This document shows positions 24,721 through 32,446 of a stretch of DNA of 64,000 bases, piece after piece. The stretch spans positions 62,001-126,000 of the forward strand of contig NZ_PHSU01000023.1 in assembly GCF_002814235.1 (NCBI RefSeq), written 5' to 3'. The DNA is from Pseudomonas sp. QS1027. Lineage in GTDB: Bacteria; Pseudomonadota; Gammaproteobacteria; Pseudomonadales; Pseudomonadaceae. Below the pieces are notes generated by a model that saw only the letters and a list, made by a program, of their open reading frames with translations, ran no database searches and was not told the DNA's origin. Made by a program: the position numbers and the translations under genes. Each line of letters opens with the position of its first letter. The stretch's first letter is position 1.

Positions 24721-26400
24721 ATGCCTGTCCCAGCCCCAAGTCTCGCCCGGGAAACCTTCAGGATCCTCAAGCCGTTCTGGCTGCTGGTCGTACTTTCGGC
24801 CGTATTGGGGATCGTCAGCGGCCTCAGCGTCACCGGCCTGCTGGCCACCGTCAACAACGCCATGAACGCCGCCGCCGGGCCCGACAGCCACACCGCCCTG
24901 CTGTTCGGCGGCCTGTGCCTGCTGACCCTGGCCTGCTCCACCGTGTCCAACCTACTGACCAACTATGTCGGTCAACAGGTGGTTGCACGCCTGCGCCGCG
25001 AACTGGCCGCCCAGGTGCTGGTGGCACCCATCGAGCAACTCGAACGCTACCGCGCCCACCGCCTGATTCCGGTACTGCTCGGCGACGTCAGCACCCTGAG
25101 TACCTTCGCCCTCTCGGTGGCGCCGATGGTGATCGCCTTTACCGTGACCCTGGGCTGCCTGTCCTACCTGGCGATGCTCTCCTGGCAGATCCTGCTGCTG
25201 ACCGTGGTCACCGTGGTCATCGGCTCCGGCGCCCAATGGCTGGCCCACCGCTACGGCATGCGCAGCATCCTCAGCGCCCGCGACGGCGAAGACGAATTGC
25301 AGAAGCACTACCAGGCAATCTCGGCCGGGGCCAAGGAACTGCGAATCCAGCGCAAGCGTCGCCAGCACATGCACGACGAACAGATCCACGGCACCACCGA
25401 ACGGATCTGCCGCGCCAACATCCGTGCGGCGAATATCTTCGTCAGCGCGGAGACTTTCGGCTCGATGCTGTTTTTCGCCGTGATCGGTATCGCCATCACC
25501 TTCCAGGCCCTCTGGCCCGGCACCGACCGCACCGTGCTCGGTGGTTTCGTGCTGGTCATGCTGTACATGAAAGGCCCGCTGGAACGCCTGATCAACACCC
25601 TGCCGATCATCAGCCGCGCGGAAATCGCCTTGCGCCGGATCGCCGAACTGTCCTGGCAATTCTCCTCGCCGGAACCGCACCTGCTGATCCAGGACCGCCA
25701 GGCCGTCCCGGCGCCGCTGCAAAGTATCGAGCTGCACCAACTGCGTTATGACTACCCGCAGGTCGAAGGCAGCCAGGCCTTCCACCTGGGGCCGGTGAAC
25801 CTGACCATCAAGCAGGGCGAGATCCTCTTTATCGTCGGCGAGAACGGCTGCGGCAAGACCACCCTGATCAAGCTGCTGCTGGGGCTCTACAGCCCGCAAC
25901 AGGGCGAAGTGCGCCTCAACGGCAAGGCAGTGACCGCCGAGGGCCTGGATGATTACCGGCAGTTGTTCACCACCATCTTCGCCGACTACTACCTGTTCGA
26001 CGAAGTGCTCCAGGGCGACGACCTGCTGCCCCCGGAATCGATCAAGTACCTGGAGCGCCTGGACATCGCCCACAAGGTCAGCATCCGCGACGGCCGCTTC
26101 ACCACCACCGACCTGTCCACCGGCCAGCGCAAGCGCCTGGCGCTGATCAATGCCTGGCTGGACCAGCGCCCGGTGCTGGTGTTCGACGAATGGGCCGCCG
26201 ACCAGGACCCGGCCTTCCGCCGGGTGTTCTACACCGAACTGCTGCCCGAGCTGCGCCAGCAGGGCAAGACGATCATCGTGATTTCCCACGACGACCGTTA
26301 TTTCCCGGTGGCCGACCAGTTGGTGCGGATGCAGGCCGGACAGATCAAGGTCGAGCGCCGCGAAGAACAGCACGCCTTCGCTGAAAACGCCTTCTCGTAA
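24721..26400 (+). CDS. pvdE: PvdE, ABC exporter of acylated ferribactin
   Basis: A 559-residue half-transporter. The N-terminal part has about six transmembrane helices in the first 310 residues. The C-terminal ATPase has Walker A in VGENGCGKTTLIKLLLG (about residue 380), signature LSTGQRKRLALINAWL and Walker B VLVFDEWAADQDP. This cyclic-peptide-exporter type moves the cytoplasmic pyoverdine precursor into the periplasm, where PvdP, PvdM, PvdN and PvdO act. It follows pvdO by 83 bp on the same strand and precedes fpvA. Confidence 0.92.
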   Translation: MPVPAPSLARETFRILKPFWLLVVLSAVLGIVSGLSVTGLLATVNNAMNAAAGPDSHTALLFGGLCLLTLACSTVSNLLTNYVGQQVVARLRRELAAQVLVAPIEQLERYRAHRLIPVLLGDVSTLSTFALSVAPMVIAFTVTLGCLSYLAMLSWQILLLTVVTVVIGSGAQWLAHRYGMRSILSARDGEDELQKHYQAISAGAKELRIQRKRRQHMHDEQIHGTTERICRANIRAANIFVSAETFGSMLFFAVIGIAITFQALWPGTDRTVLGGFVLVMLYMKGPLERLINTLPIISRAEIALRRIAELSWQFSSPEPHLLIQDRQAVPAPLQSIELHQLRYDYPQVEGSQAFHLGPVNLTIKQGEILFIVGENGCGKTTLIKLLLGLYSPQQGEVRLNGKAVTAEGLDDYRQLFTTIFADYYLFDEVLQGDDLLPPESIKYLERLDIAHKVSIRDGRFTTTDLSTGQRKRLALINAWLDQRPVLVFDEWAADQDPAFRRVFYTELLPELRQQGKTIIVISHDDRYFPVADQLVRMQAGQIKVERREEQHAFAENAFS

Positions 26401-26412
26401 CACCAACATCCC

Positions 26413-26497
26413 GTGTAGGAGCCGGCTTGCCGGCGATGGCGACCTTGAGAGCGATGTAAGGCTTGAGGGCCAATCGCCGGCAAGCCGGCTCCTACAC
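26413..26497. repeat. REP doublet between pvdE and fpvA
   Basis: The arms GTGTAGGAGCCGGCTTGCCG (from 26413) and its complement CGGCAAGCCGGCTCCTACAC (to 26497) are near-perfect inverted copies about 27 nt apart. The element separates pvdE from the fpvA promoter region and may limit read-through. Confidence 0.88.
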
Positions 26498-26546
26498 ATA
26501 GAGACCGCAGCATCCTCCCGTCGCAACTTTTTTCACTTTTCTTTTC

Positions 26547-26572
26547 CGTCTTTGTCGACCTCATACGTCTTT
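26547..26572 (+). promoter_or_regulatory. Candidate ECF-type promoter of fpvA
   Basis: CGTCTTT at 26547 and CTCATACGTCTT ending at about 26571 share spelling and 19-bp spacing with a matching pair upstream of fpvG. CGTCT is the -10 core of iron-starvation sigma promoters. No exact TAAAT-N16-CGT box is present, so a FpvI-like sigma rather than PvdS is possible. Confidence 0.35.
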
Positions 26573-26631
26573 ATTTCAAATGCAAAAAATTCTCACTCGC
26601 TTCCCCAGCAATTTTGATAAGAGCAGACACA

Positions 26632-29076
26632 ATGCCAAAACAACACCGACTCACGCCCCTGAGCAAAGCGTTGCTGGTTCGCCAGCTGTTCTGCTCGCCA
26701 CCGTCGCTGGCCGTCATGGGGATGGCGCTGGCACTGCCTCTGGCGGCACAGGTCCAGGCCCAGGAGTTTGAATTCAACATCGGCGCCCAGCCGTTGGGCG
26801 CCGCCCTGCAGGAACTGGGTCGCCAGGGCAATATCCAGATTCTGTACAACCCGGAGCGGGTCCAGGGCCTTCACGGTGCACCGGTCAAAGGCGTGTTCAC
26901 CCCCGGCCAGGCCGCCAGTGAGTTGCTGAAAAACACCGGCGTCGACTACAACCTGCAGGGCGACACCCTGACCCTGAGCGACACGGCCGCCGCCAAGGGC
27001 GCGGGCCTGACCCTGGCTGCCACCAACGTCAGCGGCCAGGCCCTGGGTACCAATACCGACGGCACCGGTTCCTACACCACCGGCGCGGTGACCATCGGCA
27101 AGACGGCCCAGAGCCTGCGTGAAACCCCGCAGTCGGTCACCGTGATCACCCGCCAGCAGATGGACGACAAGAACCTCACCTCCCTCGACCAGGTGATGGA
27201 CCAGGCCACCGGCATCACCTTGTCGAGTCGCAACTTCGGCGACAACCAGTACAACTCCCGCGGCTTCGAGCTGGGTGCCGACTCCTACATGATCGATGGT
27301 GTCCCCGGCCTGAGCTACAGCCCTACCGGCTGGATCACTCCGGACACCGCGGTGTTCGACCGCGTGGAAATCCTCCGTGGCGCCGCCGGCCTGCTGGTGG
27401 GCAACGGCAACCCCGGCGGCGCGGTGAACCTGGTGCGCAAACGGCCGAGCGCCGACCCGCACTACTCCATCACCACCCGCATCGGCTCCAACGACTTCTA
27501 CCGCACGGACCTCGACGCCACCGGTCGCCTCAACGACTCGGGTTCGGTGCGCGGGCGCATGGTGGTCGCCTACGAAGACCGGCACTACTTCTATGACGCC
27601 GCCAGCAGTCGCAAACCGGTGTTCTATGGCATCGTCGAAGCCGACCTGAACGATGACAACACCCTGTCCGTGGGCCTGCGCAACCAGACCAGCGTGACCA
27701 ACGGTTACTCGATCTTCGGTTTGCCGCGCTACAGCAATGGCCAGGCCCTGGGGATCTCCCGCGCCACCTCGCTGGCGCAGAACTGGAACCGCCATGAAAA
27801 CCAGCAGACCGAAGTCTTCGCCGAGCTGGAACACCGCTTCAACGAAGACTGGAAGAGCAAGACCTCGGTGACCCGCAGCCAGGGCTCCTTCGATCAACAG
27901 GCGGCGTTGCCACGCGGTAGTATCAATCCGGTCACAGGCACCGGATCAAATCTGATCGACGCGCTGTTTCGCCAAGACTCCGTAGTCAGCACCGGTCTGG
28001 ATACCAACGTCACCGGCAACTTCAACGCCTTTGGCCTGGAGCACTCGGTGATGATCGGCGCCAACTGGTCGGATCAAAAGCTGCGCACCAAGGAAACCGA
28101 CATCGATCTGGACACCCCGATCGATGTATTCGACCCCGACCACAATGCCGTTGCCGAGCCATTGCGCACCGGCTGGGACCAGATCACCGATGACGACACC
28201 CGGCGCTACGGCGTCTATGGCAACACCCGCCTGCATCTGACGCAAGATCTGAGCCTGGTGTTGGGTGGCCGGCTGTCCTGGTACGAGTACCAGACCAAGG
28301 ACGCGCTTCACGGCGGAATACAATCGAACAACCAGAAGAATCAGTTCACCCCCTTTGCCGGCTTGATCTATGACTTCAACGATAAATGGTCCTGGTACGC
28401 CAGCTACGCGGATATTTTCCTACCGCAAAGCCAGTACCGTACCGTCAGCGGCAGCCTGCTGGACCCGGCCATCGGTACCAACTATGAAACCGGCGTCAAG
28501 GGCGAGCTGTACGACGGTCGTCTGAACGTCTCGGCGGCGGTGTTCTACATCAAGCAGAAAAACGTTGCGGTGCAGGATCCGAATGCTCAAGACATCACTT
28601 GCCCAAGCAGCTTCAGCCAGACCTGCTACATCGGTGGCACCGTTCAGCGCAGCAAGGGCTACGAGCTGGAAGCCAGCGGCGAGGTGCTGCCGGGTTGGCA
28701 AGTGGCTGGCGGTTACACCTTCAACGTCACCGACTCGAGCACCGGTGGCCCGACCGACTACCAGACGCCCAAGCATATGTTGCGGGCCTCGACCACCTAC
28801 AACCTGCAAGGCGACTGGAACCGCCTGACCGTGGGCGGCGGGGTCTCGGCACAGAGCGGTTATTCGACGAATGTCTATGGGCCAAACGTATCCAACGGCG
28901 GGCGGGCCGTCTGGGATGCCCTGGCGTCGTACAAGATCGACAAGAACTGGAAAGTCGGCCTGGACGTGAAGAACGTCTTCGACAAGGTCTACTACAAATC
29001 CGTGGGTGAACTGGGACGTGGTAACTACTACGGCGATCCACGTACCTACATGCTGACCATCCGCACGGACTTCTGA
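26632..29076 (+). CDS. fpvA: FpvA, TonB-dependent ferripyoverdine receptor
   Basis: An 814-residue outer-membrane receptor. After a signal peptide ending near AAQVQAQ there is an N-terminal signalling (STN) domain at about residues 45-120 (FEFNIGAQPLGAALQELGRQ), then the plug (TPQSVTVITRQQMDD, VEILRGAAGLLVGNGNPGG). The barrel ends in the typical aromatic residue (MLTIRTDF). The signalling domain implies regulation through an anti-sigma/sigma pair of the FpvR-FpvI/PvdS kind. The start at 26632 gives the normal signal. The extracellular loops should match this strain's own pyoverdine. It ends at a convergent hairpin facing the toxin-immunity cassette. Confidence 0.93.
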   Translation: MPKQHRLTPLSKALLVRQLFCSPPSLAVMGMALALPLAAQVQAQEFEFNIGAQPLGAALQELGRQGNIQILYNPERVQGLHGAPVKGVFTPGQAASELLKNTGVDYNLQGDTLTLSDTAAAKGAGLTLAATNVSGQALGTNTDGTGSYTTGAVTIGKTAQSLRETPQSVTVITRQQMDDKNLTSLDQVMDQATGITLSSRNFGDNQYNSRGFELGADSYMIDGVPGLSYSPTGWITPDTAVFDRVEILRGAAGLLVGNGNPGGAVNLVRKRPSADPHYSITTRIGSNDFYRTDLDATGRLNDSGSVRGRMVVAYEDRHYFYDAASSRKPVFYGIVEADLNDDNTLSVGLRNQTSVTNGYSIFGLPRYSNGQALGISRATSLAQNWNRHENQQTEVFAELEHRFNEDWKSKTSVTRSQGSFDQQAALPRGSINPVTGTGSNLIDALFRQDSVVSTGLDTNVTGNFNAFGLEHSVMIGANWSDQKLRTKETDIDLDTPIDVFDPDHNAVAEPLRTGWDQITDDDTRRYGVYGNTRLHLTQDLSLVLGGRLSWYEYQTKDALHGGIQSNNQKNQFTPFAGLIYDFNDKWSWYASYADIFLPQSQYRTVSGSLLDPAIGTNYETGVKGELYDGRLNVSAAVFYIKQKNVAVQDPNAQDITCPSSFSQTCYIGGTVQRSKGYELEASGEVLPGWQVAGGYTFNVTDSSTGGPTDYQTPKHMLRASTTYNLQGDWNRLTVGGGVSAQSGYSTNVYGPNVSNGGRAVWDALASYKIDKNWKVGLDVKNVFDKVYYKSVGELGRGNYYGDPRTYMLTIRTDF

Positions 29077-29084
29077 CGCTCACA

Positions 29085-29107
29085 GCGACCGCCTGCACGG
29101 CGGTCGC
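29085..29107. terminator. Convergent hairpin between fpvA and the immunity-like gene
   Basis: GCGACCGCC, a 5-nt loop and GGCGGTCGC form a perfect 9-bp stem in the 46-bp gap between two convergent genes. There is no long T-run on either side. A bidirectional terminator is likely from its position. Confidence 0.55.
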
Positions 29108-29122
29108 CTCCCACGTCGGCAG

Positions 29123-29941
29123 TTACTCGGGATCAACCTCGACATGCACCACGCACCCGGGCTTGCGCAATTCGAGCTGCCGCGCGGCTTCCGGTCCCAG
29201 GCCCGGGTTGCGGTCCAGCCAGATCTCCTCCAACTGTCCGAACGAAACCAGCACGTCGACAGCAGTGGCATCGATCCCCGTCTCGAACAATCGCAAGCGG
29301 CGGCAGGTACTGATCGTGGTCAGGGCCTTGAGCTTCACAAGAACCTGCGAAGTGATCGCCGCTCCCGCTAACAGCATCTCTTCAGCAGAGGTCAGTCCAC
29401 CCAACTGGTCCAGATCGAGAAGCGCCCCGTCGAGCAGCACCAATCCCCACCAACAGCCATCACGCCCGATCCGCACGCCGTAGGTTTCATCGTCTCCGAT
29501 CTGCTTGCTCATCAAGCGTCCATTCTCGAACCAGGTCGTCGTCTCGTCACCTGCAGCGAGCGCCTTCGGTTCACCCGACGCGTACCACTCCCGGCGGTTT
29601 TCGTCGGAAACGAAGCCATTCAGGTATTCGAGTTCGGCAAAGCAGCGGCCGCTCGCGGTGAACGAATACGCGATGCCTGTGAACGCCAGGCCCTGATAAA
29701 GCTCAGGACCGTAGTCCTCGTCCATTTTCAGTGACCTTCTCTCGACCCGCTTGCCGCCTGCGGGAAGGGTCAGCCAGTCAGCGGATGGACCTTCCACCAG
29801 GCCGGCATCCACGCTGACGATCTCCGTCAGAACGCTGTCCTCGCCGACCCGGTAGGCCAGGCCCGAAAACGCCGTCCCTTCAAAGAGAAATTTGCCAGCC
29901 TCGTCCCGGGTCAGAAAATCCGCTCTTATTCGAAATGTCAT
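29123..29941 (-). CDS. YwqK/MORN-like candidate immunity protein
   Basis: A 272-residue soluble protein with no signal or membrane segment. The middle (about residues 75-165) resembles MORN/YwqK-type modules: YQGLAFTGIAYSFTASGRCF, then REWYASGEPKALAAG and WFENGRLMSKQIGDD. The C-terminal 80 residues look leucine-rich and repeat-like (LKALTTISTCRRLRLF, GQLEEIWLDRNPGLG). Its start overlaps the stop of the deaminase-type toxin by ATGA, so the two are translationally coupled, as expected for immunity. YwqK-family proteins are found beside YwqJ-type deaminase toxins elsewhere. Immunity function is inferred and not shown by motif alone. Confidence 0.68.
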   Translation of the reverse strand: MTFRIRADFLTRDEAGKFLFEGTAFSGLAYRVGEDSVLTEIVSVDAGLVEGPSADWLTLPAGGKRVERRSLKMDEDYGPELYQGLAFTGIAYSFTASGRCFAELEYLNGFVSDENRREWYASGEPKALAAGDETTTWFENGRLMSKQIGDDETYGVRIGRDGCWWGLVLLDGALLDLDQLGGLTSAEEMLLAGAAITSQVLVKLKALTTISTCRRLRLFETGIDATAVDVLVSFGQLEEIWLDRNPGLGPEAARQLELRKPGCVVHVEVDPE

Positions 29942-32049
29942 CCCGTGATCACCCTGACTTTTCTCGCTCCGCCCAGCAGAATGCCACGGCAGTTGATGCA
30001 GGCGACGAAACGATTGCCCTGCTCGCCTGCCTCCTGAAGCTTGTAGGTAGCCACCGTAATGTCTTTCGGTTCGATACCGACGACACCGTTGAAAATATCG
30101 TTGACTGCCAGCACTTCGGCATGTACACCCGGTACACCACGCGTGAGGTCAAATCCCAAGTCAACGGCATCTCCCCTCGTCAACACCCGCTCGATATATT
30201 CACGGATCATCTCCTTGGTGGCCGCGTGCAGAGCGATCTGATGCTGGGTCGACAAATGCGTCGCCACCCAATTCGCCCCCGTGACGGACTGATTCGCCAG
30301 GTTCGCCCCCGCATTCTTGTCTTTACGGATCGCCTTCAGGAAGGGTTTGAAAATGGCACGGCCGTTGGCGCTGTAGTTCAAGTTGACCCGACGCTGGCTT
30401 TCCTTCGTGTAGTACTTGTGCGCGGCGGCATAGGCCACGGCGACATCGGTATCGCGCAAACGCTCGTATGTGGGCTCGTCAACAAGATCTTTGCCATCGA
30501 AGCAGGCCGCGATCGGTTTCCGGCAATCGTTGCGGGTCTTGCGATCCAGATAGTCGTCCAATGAGAACGTCTCCAGCTTCACTGCGTCCCCATTGAGCAG
30601 AAGCTTCCCACCCGCGATCCTTGCACCACAAGTGACGCTCTGGGTCTTGTCGAGAACCTTCTCCGGCTCGGACGTCCAGTTCGTCCAGTCGAAAGCCGGT
30701 ACCGCTCCCAAGCCGGCAACACCGCCGCCCTTGACCCAGACTCGCAAACTGGCGGCAATGAAGTCCTCCTTCTTGAGCTCAGCGACAGCGGTAGTGAGCG
30801 TATCGTCCTTGAATACGCTCATCTTGGCGGAAGGCGTCAGTGTCAACACTCCCCCTTTCGTCCAGAATTCCTCGCTCGGCGCCTTGATGTCCAGTCGCGC
30901 CGAGGTAAATGAGCCGCTCCCGTTCTGGTTGTGAAGCTGCCGTGTCAGTGGCTTGGGGCCGGGGGCCAGGGCGTCGCTGTCCTGACCTTCACGATACTGC
31001 CACAGGACAAACTCCAATGGCTCGACCAGGAGTTCCCCTTCTATTTCAGCCGACTCGAACCGCCAGTAGCGGTCCACTTCCTCCCGCGCGCTGGAGAGTT
31101 TGAAGACGGGCTTCGAAGTGCCTGCCGCCAGCCCTTTGACCCATAGCTCGACGGGTGGCTTTGCGAACTCCATTTCGGTACCGGAACCATAAGCCTCTGC
31201 GCCCTTGAGGCACTTGATCTTCCCATCATAGGTCAATACCGCCTTGAGATCGGCCAACTCGGCTGCCTTCGGCAGCGCTGTACTTGTCGCTTTCAACGTC
31301 AGTTTCGAAGCCGTGGTGTTGAAGTCCTTGTACCCGCGATCAAGCAAGACGATGGGATCGCACGTCATTTCAGGTTTTATGACCGCCACGGTCATGACAA
31401 AGGTTACGGTGGTGATCGTTCCAGCGCGATTGGCCCGAACGTTGATCGCTTTGTCGGCGACTTCTGTCGTTTCAACATCCTTGTCGACCAGGAATCCATC
31501 GGCGCTTCTGGGGAACACCGTGCTGGTCGTCACCCGGCACAAGTCGGCCGGCAGCCCCTGCACGCCCAGCTCCAGCCTGCATGGATCGCCCAAGGCACGA
31601 GCAGCCCGCGCGATAAGCCCCTCGGGACTGGCTGCCGTGACAACACCGGCAATGCTGACTTTGGCCTTGGCCAACGGCTTTACCACCTCACCGGGCCATT
31701 GCTCATTGACCTGTACGATCAGTTCCCAAGGTTTGGCCAGGGAGACAGTCGTCCTGGTCCCCTTGGCGACGGGCTTGGCGCTGTTTGTGCCGGTGAAACC
31801 GGTCGACGTATGCGTCACGCTGACAGCGTGCGTCTCCTGATCATCGAACACCAGGGTGAAGCACAGCTCCGCGGGCAGTGTCACGGGGCTGATTGCCAGA
31901 CCGTCGACTGTCACGGAAAACTGGATGCCCAGCAACGGCCCCTTGTTCGTCGAGGCCTTGTGCACTGGACAAACCGTCAGGTAGTAGCGCGGTTGAGGAC
32001 AAGCCTCGATCGGATCGACAGTGCCAAGAAAGTATCTGCTGTACGCCAT
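29938..32049 (-). CDS. Large protein with C-terminal YwqJ-like deaminase domain, candidate polymorphic toxin
   Basis: A 703-residue protein. The last 66 residues hold the deaminase-fold zinc signature: H643-A-E645 in VPGVHAEVLAVN and C684-x-x-C687 in FVACINCRGIL. This matches YwqJ/SCP1.201-type toxin deaminases. The N-terminal 500 residues are not recognised. They lack a signal peptide, membrane helices, Rhs or RHS-core repeats and a PAAR motif, and look beta-rich, with similar segments ELWVKGLAAG (about 301) and RVWVKGGGVAG (about 436). The gene starts 3 bp after a 108-residue protein and overlaps the immunity candidate. Delivery is unknown; a secretion-system cargo such as type VI is plausible but unsupported by neighbours. 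Confidence 0.68.
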   Translation of the reverse strand: MAYSRYFLGTVDPIEACPQPRYYLTVCPVHKASTNKGPLLGIQFSVTVDGLAISPVTLPAELCFTLVFDDQETHAVSVTHTSTGFTGTNSAKPVAKGTRTTVSLAKPWELIVQVNEQWPGEVVKPLAKAKVSIAGVVTAASPEGLIARAARALGDPCRLELGVQGLPADLCRVTTSTVFPRSADGFLVDKDVETTEVADKAINVRANRAGTITTVTFVMTVAVIKPEMTCDPIVLLDRGYKDFNTTASKLTLKATSTALPKAAELADLKAVLTYDGKIKCLKGAEAYGSGTEMEFAKPPVELWVKGLAAGTSKPVFKLSSAREEVDRYWRFESAEIEGELLVEPLEFVLWQYREGQDSDALAPGPKPLTRQLHNQNGSGSFTSARLDIKAPSEEFWTKGGVLTLTPSAKMSVFKDDTLTTAVAELKKEDFIAASLRVWVKGGGVAGLGAVPAFDWTNWTSEPEKVLDKTQSVTCGARIAGGKLLLNGDAVKLETFSLDDYLDRKTRNDCRKPIAACFDGKDLVDEPTYERLRDTDVAVAYAAAHKYYTKESQRRVNLNYSANGRAIFKPFLKAIRKDKNAGANLANQSVTGANWVATHLSTQHQIALHAATKEMIREYIERVLTRGDAVDLGFDLTRGVPGVHAEVLAVNDIFNGVVGIEPKDITVATYKLQEAGEQGNRFVACINCRGILLGGARKVRVITG

Positions 32050-32052
32050 GGA

Positions 32053-32379
32053 TCAGACTCTCGCATTCGCCTCGACGAACGCCAGCAGGTCCTCCGGCGG
32101 TAAGTCTTCATCACTGAGAAGGGATTCGGCCGGCGGCTGCCAGCCCGAGCCCGCGACGACAACGGCGCGGGCGAAGCGCAGCAACTCAGGCCGCGTCCGC
32201 AGGCCGTAATCCTGCGCCAGCTTGACGGCATCATGAACGACACGATCAAGAGGCTCGACCACGCGCGGATCGTTGCGCAAGGCCAGTATCGCCCGCACTT
32301 CAGCCGCGATCGAATCGAGAAATCGCTGCCATTCGGCCCGTGTAAATGAATCGAGTTGAGCTTGTCGGATAACGATCAT
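32053..32379 (-). CDS. Small acidic helical protein, candidate toxin adaptor/chaperone
   Basis: A 108-residue protein beginning MIVIRQAQLDSF with no signal or transmembrane segment and an acidic C-terminal end (SLLSDEDLPPEDLLAFVEA). By eye it resembles the short proteins often placed before type VI effector genes, with the pattern of an N-terminal aliphatic-rich helix, a YG turn and a hydrophobic-G-x-x-W/F-x-x-P end. That similarity is weak. It precedes the toxin gene by 3 bp and follows the last synthetase stop by 67 bp. The start at 32379 is chosen because the N-terminus then matches the MIVI(R/S)-x-x-Q pattern. Function unknown. Confidence 0.6.
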   Translation of the reverse strand: MIVIRQAQLDSFTRAEWQRFLDSIAAEVRAILALRNDPRVVEPLDRVVHDAVKLAQDYGLRTRPELLRFARAVVVAGSGWQPPAESLLSDEDLPPEDLLAFVEANARV

Positions 32380-32446
32380 GATTTTTCGAGTGTCGCTGCC
32401 CCCCGACGGGGAAGTCAAGGGCAGCGGCATCCCTTCATGGATCGTG

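Noticed and set aside
24531..25751. 406-residue plus-strand frame overlapping pvdO and pvdE
   Set aside because: Out-of-frame translation of pvdE; no start signal and no domain, and pvdE has all ABC motifs.
26585..26608. PvdS box for fpvA (CAAAT-N16-CGC near 26577)
   Set aside because: Both halves deviate from TAAAT and CGT, and the other boxes in the locus are exact or one base off; it would also start transcription inside the expected ribosome-site region.
29123..32379. Toxin cassette as part of a prophage or an insertion-sequence island
   Set aside because: No integrase, transposase, terminal repeats or att-like duplication were seen around it.
32380..32446. Stem-loop after the last synthetase as a Rho-independent terminator
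   Set aside because: CGCTGCCC/GGGCAGCG arms pair, but no T-run follows on the minus strand; kept only as a possible structure.
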